A stretch of 15,516 nt of DNA from JAPUDS01 sp050258575 (GTDB taxonomy: Bacteria > Patescibacteriota > Saccharimonadia > Saccharimonadales > Saccharimonadaceae), in the NCBI GenBank assembly GCA_050258575.1, contig JBLMYZ010000006.1:1-15516 (forward strand). The letters are read 5' to 3'. The notes beneath the pieces are model-generated. The model was not told the origin of the DNA, searched no databases, and saw only the letters and a program-made list of their open reading frames with translations. The position numbers and the translations under genes were made by a program. Below are positions 7,068 through 13,442 of the stretch, in pieces; within the stretch, counting starts at the first letter, position 1; each line of letters begins with the position of its first letter.

Positions 7068-7799
7068 TTACTCTTTCGTTTCTTCTTTGGCTGCGTCGGT
7101 TCCGGCAGTTTCTTCAGCGCCGTTTTCAGACTCGACTTCGCTTTCGTCCTCAGCTTCACCGGCAGCTGCTTCGTTGGCAGCTTGCAAGGCGCTTGGCTCC
7201 CAGACGCTCGCAACCTGAAGGTCGAAAACACTCTGGCGCTCTTCATCTTCATCGTCTTCATCTTCACGGCCATCGCCGCGCTCAACTATTTCGACGTTTG
7301 CTGGCAGCGTGATATCCGACACCAACACGCGCTCACCAGCTTCTTTCAGGTGAGTAATATCAAGCTCGAGTGCGTCCGGCATTTCGAGCGGCAGCGCCCG
7401 GACTTCGAGCGCGTCGATGTTCTGCAAAATAATCAACCCTGCTTTTTCAGCCTCACTCTCACCCTCGCCAACCAAACGGACTGGCACTTCTGCCTCGATG
7501 GGCTTGTTCTGGCGAACCGCGTGAAATGCGACATGGTCGATGCGATTCTTTGCCGGGTTAACGCTGATTTCTTTCACCATAGCAATCCGTTTTTTGTCAC
7601 CCAGCGTGACGTGAACTGGCGTGTGTTTACCGGCAGCTTTGACTACTTTTTCGAGATCGTTGTATGTCGCTTGCACTGATGTGGGTTCCATACCCGGACC
7701 ATACACGACAACCGGAACGATTCCCTCGCGCCGCAACTGGCGAACTTTTTTTCCATGAACAGTGCGTTCAGACACCTTGAGTGTTATTTTATCTCCCAT
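7068..7799 (-). CDS. rplY: 50S ribosomal protein bL25 (CTC form) with acidic insert and tail
   Basis: A 243-residue member of the bL25/TL5/CTC family, which binds 5S rRNA in the central protuberance of the large subunit. The N-terminal RNA-binding domain (about 1-92) shows VRQLRREGIVPVVVYGPG and VKEISVNPAKNRIDHVAFHAV; the TL5-type C-terminal beta domain (about 95-200) shows VPVRLVGEGESEAEKAGLI and LEVRALPLEMPDALELDI. Odd: an acidic run at 177-187 (REDEDDEDEE) interrupts the last part of the beta domain, and a 43-residue Glu/Ala-rich tail follows from 201. The ATG at 7799 has AAAGGAA about 5 nt upstream. It has its own promoter and terminator, so it is probably a single-gene transcript. Confidence 0.95.
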   Translation of the reverse strand: MGDKITLKVSERTVHGKKVRQLRREGIVPVVVYGPGMEPTSVQATYNDLEKVVKAAGKHTPVHVTLGDKKRIAMVKEISVNPAKNRIDHVAFHAVRQNKPIEAEVPVRLVGEGESEAEKAGLIILQNIDALEVRALPLEMPDALELDITHLKEAGERVLVSDITLPANVEIVERGDGREDEDDEDEERQSVFDLQVASVWEPSALQAANEAAAGEAEDESEVESENGAEETAGTDAAKEETKE

Positions 7800-7858
7800 T
7801 TCTTTCCTTTCTTACGGATACACTTCCGGAGATTATTGATAGTTGGTTTATTTTACCA
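7800..7858 (-). promoter_or_regulatory. bL25 promoter with extended -10 and ribosome binding site
   Basis: TGGTAAAAT (7850-7858, minus strand) is an extended -10. The predicted leader of about 44 nt ends in AAAGGAAAGAA directly before the ATG. No good -35 is seen, which is usual with an extended -10. It sits back to back with the dedA promoter. Confidence 0.5.
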
Positions 7859-7870
7859 CAATACTTCTTT

Positions 7871-7908
7871 TTGCGCCACCCGTACCCCGCCTGTTACAAT
7901 AAATGCCC
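7871..7908 (+). promoter_or_regulatory. dedA promoter, apparently leaderless; decides the start codon
   Basis: An extended -10 TGTTACAAT (7892-7900) has TTGCGC (7871-7876) 18 nt upstream. The first ATG (7903) lies only 2 nt behind the box, upstream of any likely transcription start. The second in-frame ATG (7909) lies 8 nt behind it, on the predicted first base, so I take 7909 as the start. Confidence 0.55.
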
Positions 7909-8568
7909 ATGGAAGCCTTTATTCACTTTATTACCGGTTTTGGCGTGCTCGCGATACTGTGTGTTGTTTTCGCTGAGTCTGGGCTGCTGATTGGCTTCGT
8001 TTTTCCCGGCGACAGTTTGTTATTTACGGCCGGCTACCTCGTTCAACAAGCTGAACACGGAAGCACTATTGGGCTGCATATCAACATCCACTTGTTTGTT
8101 CTGCTTATTTTTATTGCAGCAGTACTTGGCGACAGCGTCGGATATACGTTTGGACGGCGTGTTGGCCGCAAGTTATTTGAGCGTGAAAATTCTCGTTTTT
8201 TCAAGAAAAAATATCTCGTCCAGGCAGAGGATTTTTACAAAAAACACGGCTCGCTCACGATCGTACTAGCACGCTTCACCCCGATCGTGCGTACCTTTGC
8301 GCCTATCGTCGCCGGAGCCAGTAAAATGCACTACAACACATTTCTTTCGTTCAATATTATCGGCGGCGCGCTATGGTCAGCGACGTTTACGTATCTCGGC
8401 TACTTTGCTGGTGCGCTCCTCATAGAACTTGGCGTCAATATCGAAATCGCCGCCCTTATCATCGTCTTCCTGTCTGTGTTACCTATGATTATCCATGCCC
8501 TTAAAGACGAAAACAACCGCGCCGCCCTCAAACGGCAGTTCGACGTACTCTTCAAAAGAAAGAGCTAA
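7909..8568 (+). CDS. DedA family membrane protein
   Basis: A 219-residue integral membrane protein (221 if the ATG at 7903 is used). DedA/VTT proteins include flippases for undecaprenyl phosphate and phospholipids and support membrane homeostasis. Family motifs: ESGLLIGFVFPGDSLLFTAG near the N-terminus, the acidic GDSVGYTFGRRVGRKLF region, and FTPIVRTFAPIVAGASKMHY with the arginine characteristic of the family, followed by NIIGGALWSATFTYLGYFAG. The tail is basic (FKRKS). The cytoplasmic loop holds FFKKKYLVQAEDFYKKHG. It is transcribed alone, divergent from bL25, and meets the accessory gene at 8598 tail to tail. Another VTT-domain protein of the TVP38 type lies at 12705-13421. Which lipid it moves cannot be told. 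Confidence 0.92.
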   Translation: MEAFIHFITGFGVLAILCVVFAESGLLIGFVFPGDSLLFTAGYLVQQAEHGSTIGLHINIHLFVLLIFIAAVLGDSVGYTFGRRVGRKLFERENSRFFKKKYLVQAEDFYKKHGSLTIVLARFTPIVRTFAPIVAGASKMHYNTFLSFNIIGGALWSATFTYLGYFAGALLIELGVNIEIAALIIVFLSVLPMIIHALKDENNRAALKRQFDVLFKRKS

Positions 8569-8597
8569 CCAGTCACTTTCTTGTTCTCTACAGTAAA

Positions 8598-9113
8598 CTA
8601 CTGGTCTACCGTAGTCTCATCTCCCCATAGCCATTTCGCAACATCGTCCGCACTATCACCGTTTTTGAAACGCTCAAGGACAGTTTCCGTACGAGTATCC
8701 GCTTCACTCGCATAGTCATCGAAACGCTTGGCTATATCTTCAAACATTTTCTGGACAATCCCAAGCCTTTCTCTTGGACTAAGATCGAAGTATTTTTCAT
8801 GTATTTCTCGTAGAACAGGTACTACCACCTCTGCCGACATGCTAAACTCGGCTTCTGCAATATTCCTTTCGTCGCGATCATAGGGATCGTCGGCAAAAAC
8901 CAGCCCCCAAGACTCCATAATATTATAGTATTCACCCCCATACCCCATTTCATCGAGACTCCCTGACCGTCCACGCCTAAATAAGCTATTCATGTGAGAT
9001 ACCGCGTCGCCCATAATTCTCGAATTCCCAAAGTGAGTATCACTTTCTGCGTCAATATCACTCGCGACAGCACTCACTCGCTCTTCATACCTACCTCTGC
9101 TAGCGCGATACAA
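8598..9113 (-). CDS. Hypothetical protein, acidic and helical, TTG start
   Basis: I do not recognise this 171-residue protein. It is acidic, has no membrane segment or signal peptide, and looks mostly helical from about residue 85 on (SMSAEVVVPVLREIHEKYF, then SPRERLGIVQKMFEDIAKRF). The N-terminal half has a Gly/Tyr-rich patch (LDEMGYGGEYYNIMESWG). There are two cysteine-free halves and no catalytic motif I can name. The only start that fits the whole frame is TTG at 9113, with GAGG 5 nt upstream; an in-frame TAA at 9126-9128 closes the frame above it. Dropping one base near 9123 would join it to an ATG at 9153, so a frameshift at the start is possible. It uses AGA/AGG/ATA codons more than the neighbouring core genes. 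It follows the broken gene at 9158-9760 on the same strand, 44 nt away. Confidence 0.6.
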   Translation of the reverse strand: MYRASRGRYEERVSAVASDIDAESDTHFGNSRIMGDAVSHMNSLFRRGRSGSLDEMGYGGEYYNIMESWGLVFADDPYDRDERNIAEAEFSMSAEVVVPVLREIHEKYFDLSPRERLGIVQKMFEDIAKRFDDYASEADTRTETVLERFKNGDSADDVAKWLWGDETTVDQ

Positions 9114-9157
9114 CTCACCCTCAACTTAACACCAGGACAAAGCTTCTAACCATTGTT

Positions 9158-9406
9158 TCATTCGTCGGAGGAAAGGTTGGCATAGCGTTCAGAGCTGGCT
9201 TCTTTCAGATCATCAAATGGTCGCTGAGCTTTTTTTACTAGCTCCCTTATCTCTTCGCTTAAGCGTTCTTTTCGTCTAACAACATTCTCGCGCACATTTG
9301 CGAGCGAACGCTCGATGCTATCCCTTTCCTTACCTCTGCCGTTATATTTGTCTTGTTCGATAAGATCTCGAGCCCCCCATATACGCTCTTTAATAAAACC
9401 GAGCTC
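9158..9406 (-). pseudogene. In-frame continuation of the 9407-9760 gene beyond an internal TGA
   Basis: Directly after the TGA at 9407-9409 the same reading frame runs for 82 sense codons to another TGA at 9158-9160. The translation begins ELGFIKERIWGARDLIEQ and ends ERYANLSSDE. It is as charged and coiled-coil-like as the upstream part (ERDSIERSLANVREN, then RRKERLSEEIRELVKKA). No ATG or TTG lies in the frame, and the first GTG comes about 39 codons in without a ribosome binding site. This looks like the second half of a 200-codon gene split by a nonsense change, for example CGA to TGA, which would restore KLE-R-ELG. Sequencing error or stop readthrough are the alternatives. Confidence 0.65.
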
Positions 9407-9760
9407 TCACTCTAACTTATTTCTTTCCTTGTCTGACAGACTTTGATCCCGTAACCTTTCTCTGACACTTTCCCATTCGCCCGTAAGCTCGTCAATAGTA
9501 TCCACATCATGCAACAGACGAGCATCATGCTCTCTCCCTTGCCCATGAAGTTCGTCTAGAAAACCATCCCCCGCCTGAGTTTCTAACCGGCCAATCTTAA
9601 CCAACTCCGCGGAAGCTTCTCCAAGTCGACGACTGTATTTTGCTTCCGCCCCATGCATCGCCCGAGCTTCTCGTTCCGCCAAGTCAGCGTCATACAAACC
9701 TTCCTCTCCTGGTTGTCGTTCCGTTTCTGACCGGCTGTATCCTTCGCTATTTTCACTCAT
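9407..9760 (-). CDS. Hypothetical coiled-coil protein, probably truncated by an in-frame TGA
   Basis: Not recognised. A 117-residue, very charged protein, predicted helical and coiled-coil, without cysteine, membrane segment or signal. The N-terminal 20 residues are polar and disordered-looking (SENSEGYSRSETERQPGEE), followed by AEREARAMHGAEAKYSRR and an ELTGEWESVRERLRDQSLSD stretch. The ATG at 9760 has AAGGA about 7 nt upstream, so translation from here is well supported. The frame continues past the stop, so the native protein was probably about 200 residues. Codon use (AGA, AGG, GGG, TTG) differs from uvrA, murT and gatD, which suggests a different history. Together with the gene at 8598 it forms an accessory pocket between dedA and uvrA. 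Confidence 0.6.
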   Translation of the reverse strand: MSENSEGYSRSETERQPGEEGLYDADLAEREARAMHGAEAKYSRRLGEASAELVKIGRLETQAGDGFLDELHGQGREHDARLLHDVDTIDELTGEWESVRERLRDQSLSDKERNKLE

Positions 9761-9790
9761 AGTGTTTCCTTTTTAGATTACTTCACTATA
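9761..9790 (-). promoter_or_regulatory. Possible promoter and ribosome binding site of the accessory pair
   Basis: TATAGT (9785-9790, minus strand) would give a leader of about 17 nt that contains AAAAAGGAAACACT before the ATG. The Shine-Dalgarno is good. The -10 lacks a -35 at normal distance; a perfect TTGACA at 9816-9821 is 25 nt away, which is too far. Confidence 0.35.
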
Positions 9791-9839
9791 AGCTTACCCT
9801 CCCCCCGATAGGTTTTGTCAATAACGCTTGTGCACCAAT

Positions 9840-12647
9840 TTACAACACTGTTTTCAAATACTGGCCAGTATAGCTTTGAGCGACTTTTGCGATATCTTCA
9901 GGTGTGCCAGTAGCGATCACCTGGCCGCCACCTTCACCGCCCTCCGGTCCCATGTCGATGATATGATCGGCGCATTTGATCACTTCGAGGTTGTGTTCGA
10001 TGATCACCATACTGTTACCCGTGTCGACGAGTGCCTGCAACACATGTAACAACTTTTTAACATCGTCGGTGTGCAGACCAGTTGTCGGTTCGTCAAGTAT
10101 GTAGAGCGTCTTGCCAGTTGCACGGCGCGACAGTTCGGTTGCGAGTTTGATGCGCTGCGCCTCGCCGCCTGAAAACGTCGTCGCTGGCTGCCCAAGTTTT
10201 ATATACCCCAACCCAACCTCAACCAACGTATCCATTTTGCGTTTGATGGCTGGTTGGTTTTCAAAAAACTCAGCAGCTTGCTCGACAGTCATATCGAGCA
10301 CGTCTGAAATAGTTTTGTGTTTAAACTTTATCTCGAGTGCTTCGCGGTTATAACGTTTGCCGTGACACACCTCGCACTGAACGTAGACGTCTGGCAAAAA
10401 GTGCATTTCGATTTTTATCACACCGTCACCCTGGCAGTTTTCACATCGCCCGCCACGTACGTTGAAACTGAATCGTCCGGCTTTGTAACCGCGTATTTCA
10501 GCCTCGGGCGTGCCGGCAAACAACTCGCGAATTGCCGTGAAAACACCCGTGTACGTCGCGGGGTTTGAGCGCGGTGTCCGGCCGATCGGCGACTGGTCGA
10601 TAACGATAACTTTGTCGAGTTGTTGTATGCCTTCGATCGCTTCGTGACTACCGGCTACTTCATGCGCACGGTGTAGTTGCGCAGCCAGTTCCTTGGCGAC
10701 AATATCGTTGACAAGCGTTGACTTACCCGAACCGGACACACCCGTGACAATCGTCAGCAAACCGAGTGGAAACTCAACTGTCACGTTTTTCAAATTGTGT
10801 TCTTTTGCACCGACGACTTTGAGGATTTTACCGTTGCCTTTGCGGCGTTTTTTCGGTGTCGATATTGCTAGCTCGCCGCTCAAATATTTCCCGGTAATAC
10901 TCCTCGGATTTTTCGCGACTTCATCTGGCGTTCCAGCTGCACACACCTCACCGCCGTGCACACCCGCACCAGGACCAATGTCGAGCAGATAGTCCGCCTG
11001 ACGGATCGTGTCTTCGTCGTGCTCAACCACCACCACACTGTTACCAAGATCACGCAAATGTTTCAACGTCGCGATCAGTTTATCGTTGTCGCGCTGGTGC
11101 AAACCGATCGACGGTTCGTCGAGCACATACAACACACCCTGCAATCCAGAACCAATCTGCGTCGCCAGGCGAATACGCTGCGCTTCACCGCCCGACAGTG
11201 TGTTAGCTGCCCGCGACAACGTCAAATATCCAAGCCCGACGTCGTACATAAATCCAAGCCGTGCCATGATTTCTTTCAAAATCTGTTGCGCTATTTCCAT
11301 ATCTTTTTCCGTCAACGTCATGCCCTGCTGCAACAACTCGACCGCTGCTGACACGCTCAGGTCGCACATATCCATGATATTTAGACCTTCGACCGTTACC
11401 GCGAGAATCTCTGGTTTTAACCGGCGGCCTTTGCAGGTATAGCAGGGCATTTCGCGCATAAAGCGTTCGATGTCGCGGCGCATGAACTCGCTGTCGGTTT
11501 CTTTCCAACGACGCTCGAGATTTGGAATCACCCCCTCGTACGTTGAGTCGTAGTGCCGCCCAGAACCAAGGCTTATACGGTATGTGTCTTTGTCCGTTCC
11601 GTACAATATTTTTTGCCGCACTTCGTCGCTCAAATCGCGCACTGGCATATGCAACGAAAACCCATGCTTGTCTGCGACCGCTACTAGTTTTTTCATCCAC
11701 CAGGCGTCGCTGTTGACGCGGTTATATGGCCGGATCGCACCCTCCGCGATCGTCAGGTTTTGGTTAAACACCAGTTCCGGATCAACTTCAAGCCGCGACC
11801 CAAGACCAGTACACACTGGACACGCTCCCTGTGGCGCATTAAAACTAAACAGCCGCGGTTCGAGTTCTGGGATCATAATATCTGGGTGATCTAAACAAGC
11901 ATATCGACGCGAATACATGTGCGTTTCGTCGTTGTCGGCGTCGAGTATCATCACTGTGTCACCGGCTAGCTCAAGCGCCTGTTCGACCGACTGCACGAGA
12001 CGTCCGCGCGACGCTTCGTTGTTTACTAAACGATCAACTACGATTTCTATAGTATGTTTGTACTGTTTTTCAAGCTCAGGAAACTCGTCGAGCGCATAGA
12101 TAACGCCGTCAACTCGCGCTCTCGCAAACCCTTGGCGCGTGTATTGCTCGGGGATGTGTTGAAACTCACCTTTTTTGTCGCTCACGATTGGCGCGAGCAC
12201 CACCAAACGCTTTTCACCGAGCCCCACGATCTCGTCGATAATCGCTTCTGGCGAACGACGCGACACTGGGTTGCCGTCAACTGGACAGTGCGGCACGCCG
12301 ACGCGCGCAAACAGCAGACGCAAATAATCGTAGATCTCCGTCACAGTCGCGACAGTCGAACGCGGGTTACGGCTGGTGGATTTTTGGTCAATCGAAATAG
12401 CTGGGCTCAAACCGTCGATCCGGTCGACGTCGGGCTTGTCCATAATCCCCAGAAACTGCCGCGCATAGCTCGACAAACTTTCAACATAGCGGCGTTGACC
12501 CTCTGCGTATATAGTATCAAACGCCAGCGAGCTCTTGCCCGACCCGGACAAACCGGTGATCACCACGAGCTGGTCGCGCGGAATATCAACGCTAATATTT
12601 TTGAGGTTATTTTCCCGAGCACCAACGACCCGCAGTATATTTCTCAC
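9840..12647 (-). CDS. uvrA: Excinuclease ABC subunit A
   Basis: A 935-residue UvrA, the damage-sensing dimeric ATPase of nucleotide excision repair. Both ABC modules are complete: P-loop 1 GLSGSGKSS (32-40), signature LSGGEAQRIRLA (484-495), Walker B YVLDEPSIGLH (507-517); P-loop 2 GVSGSGKST (636-644), signature FSGGEAQRIKLA (825-836), Walker B YILDEPTTGLH (849-859). The zinc sites are kept: C251/H254 with C276/C279 (a CxxH variant of the first pair), C402/C405, and C735/C738 with C758/C761. UvrB-binding and insertion-domain segments are present and the length is normal. The start is GTG 12647 with AGGA 8 nt upstream; a TACAAT box at 12679-12684 would give a leader of about 25 nt. It follows the VTT gene by 57 nt. 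The partner uvrC is at 2528-4120; uvrB is not in the window. Confidence 0.98.
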   Translation of the reverse strand: MRNILRVVGARENNLKNISVDIPRDQLVVITGLSGSGKSSLAFDTIYAEGQRRYVESLSSYARQFLGIMDKPDVDRIDGLSPAISIDQKSTSRNPRSTVATVTEIYDYLRLLFARVGVPHCPVDGNPVSRRSPEAIIDEIVGLGEKRLVVLAPIVSDKKGEFQHIPEQYTRQGFARARVDGVIYALDEFPELEKQYKHTIEIVVDRLVNNEASRGRLVQSVEQALELAGDTVMILDADNDETHMYSRRYACLDHPDIMIPELEPRLFSFNAPQGACPVCTGLGSRLEVDPELVFNQNLTIAEGAIRPYNRVNSDAWWMKKLVAVADKHGFSLHMPVRDLSDEVRQKILYGTDKDTYRISLGSGRHYDSTYEGVIPNLERRWKETDSEFMRRDIERFMREMPCYTCKGRRLKPEILAVTVEGLNIMDMCDLSVSAAVELLQQGMTLTEKDMEIAQQILKEIMARLGFMYDVGLGYLTLSRAANTLSGGEAQRIRLATQIGSGLQGVLYVLDEPSIGLHQRDNDKLIATLKHLRDLGNSVVVVEHDEDTIRQADYLLDIGPGAGVHGGEVCAAGTPDEVAKNPRSITGKYLSGELAISTPKKRRKGNGKILKVVGAKEHNLKNVTVEFPLGLLTIVTGVSGSGKSTLVNDIVAKELAAQLHRAHEVAGSHEAIEGIQQLDKVIVIDQSPIGRTPRSNPATYTGVFTAIRELFAGTPEAEIRGYKAGRFSFNVRGGRCENCQGDGVIKIEMHFLPDVYVQCEVCHGKRYNREALEIKFKHKTISDVLDMTVEQAAEFFENQPAIKRKMDTLVEVGLGYIKLGQPATTFSGGEAQRIKLATELSRRATGKTLYILDEPTTGLHTDDVKKLLHVLQALVDTGNSMVIIEHNLEVIKCADHIIDMGPEGGEGGGQVIATGTPEDIAKVAQSYTGQYLKTVL

Positions 12648-12684
12648 AACACCATTCCTATCTTTTATACGACTATCTATTGTA
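12648..12684 (-). promoter_or_regulatory. Possible uvrA promoter and ribosome binding site
   Basis: TACAAT at 12679-12684 and AGGA at 12656-12659 (minus strand), the latter 8 nt before the GTG start. Unlike uvrC, uvrA looks conventionally led. No -35 consensus and no LexA-type palindrome is visible. Confidence 0.4.
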
Positions 12685-12704
12685 CGATATTTTAGCTTTT
12701 TAGG

Positions 12705-13421
12705 CTAGGTGCGCGAGCTGCGCTGCGCTAGTTTGCGCACCCAACGTTCGAGCGTTTCACGCTGCCAGTAACCAAAAGCAAGCACTGCGATCGATACCAC
12801 CGCGACCGTAATGATAAGCCACGTTTGCCCGCCGCCGATCCCTGCTCCCATGAAGCTCGTCAGCACATAGCCTGGTATGCGCCCAGCCAGTGACACAAAA
12901 ACCAATGTGCGTATAGGGATTGCACTAAGTCCAGCAATATAGCAAATGATATCGTCTGGAAATCCTGGTAACAAAAAAATCAGGAAAAACACAAGCGGAC
13001 CGGCTTTGTTCGTCAGGTAGTCAAACTTTTCCAGATGTTCTTTTTTGACAAACTTCGTTATAAACGGCCGGCCAAGTTTGCGTGCCAACATAAAAATCAG
13101 CACAAACCCAAACGTTGCACCGAGTGTCGAATACAGCGCTCCTAGCCACGGTCCAAACATCATACCCGCTAGAACTCCGGCAACCTGTCCCGGGATCGGT
13201 GCAATCAGCACCTGCAAAAACTGGATCGTGATAAATACGATTGGTCCCCACGCGCCAGCACTCTGGATCGTTTCGCGCATTCGCCCGGTGTCGCTAAAAA
13301 ACCGTACCAACGGCTCCCAGTACACACCGACGAGCATGACACTCACCATCAACACTAACACTGTCGCGACAACAATTTGCGGTGTCAGGTCAGGGACTCG
13401 GTCAGGTTGCGGTTTTTTCAC
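12705..13421 (-). CDS. TVP38/TMEM64 family (VTT domain) membrane protein
   Basis: A 238-residue membrane protein of the SNARE-associated/VTT superfamily, a relative of DedA thought to take part in lipid scrambling or transport. Helix 1 covers about 15-35; the VTT core starts at about 60 with WGPIVFITIQFLQVLIAPIP, the family's G-x-hydrophobic run GVLAGMMFGPWLGALYSTLG, then FLIFLLPGFPDDIICYIAGL and GRIPGYVLTSFMGAG, with a last helix at about 200-222 and a basic tail. The start is GTG 13421, giving VKKPQPDR (first residue read as Met), exactly 7 nt behind a consensus TATAAT. It starts 21 nt after the sbcB stop and precedes uvrA. It differs in sequence from the DedA protein at 7909 but belongs to the same superfamily. 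Confidence 0.9.
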   Translation of the reverse strand: MKKPQPDRVPDLTPQIVVATVLVLMVSVMLVGVYWEPLVRFFSDTGRMRETIQSAGAWGPIVFITIQFLQVLIAPIPGQVAGVLAGMMFGPWLGALYSTLGATFGFVLIFMLARKLGRPFITKFVKKEHLEKFDYLTNKAGPLVFFLIFLLPGFPDDIICYIAGLSAIPIRTLVFVSLAGRIPGYVLTSFMGAGIGGGQTWLIITVAVVSIAVLAFGYWQRETLERWVRKLAQRSSRT

Positions 13422-13434
13422 ACTACTTATTATA
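13422..13434 (-). promoter_or_regulatory. -10 box of the VTT gene, apparently leaderless
   Basis: A perfect TATAAT (13429-13434, minus strand) lies 7 nt before the GTG at 13421, in the 21-nt gap after sbcB. No Shine-Dalgarno sequence is present. A weak TTGGGC sits 16 nt upstream, inside the end of sbcB. Confidence 0.55.
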
Positions 13435-13442
13435 CATGTCCG

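Noticed and set aside
8591..8603. Hairpin CAGTA-AAC-TACTG after dedA as a terminator
   Set aside because: The stem is only 5 bp, no T-run follows, and it lies over the stop codon of the convergent gene.
9407..9409. UGA read as glycine throughout (genetic code 25), as in Gracilibacteria
   Set aside because: TGA ends murT at a classical ATGA overlap with gatD and ends the CHAP gene, and no TGA interrupts any conserved gene in the window. A single interrupted accessory gene is better explained by mutation, error or local readthrough.
9816..9821. A perfect TTGACA on the minus strand upstream of the accessory pair
   Set aside because: The nearest good -10 (TATAGT) is 25 nt away, and nothing at 16-19 nt resembles TATAAT, so it is not called as a promoter element.
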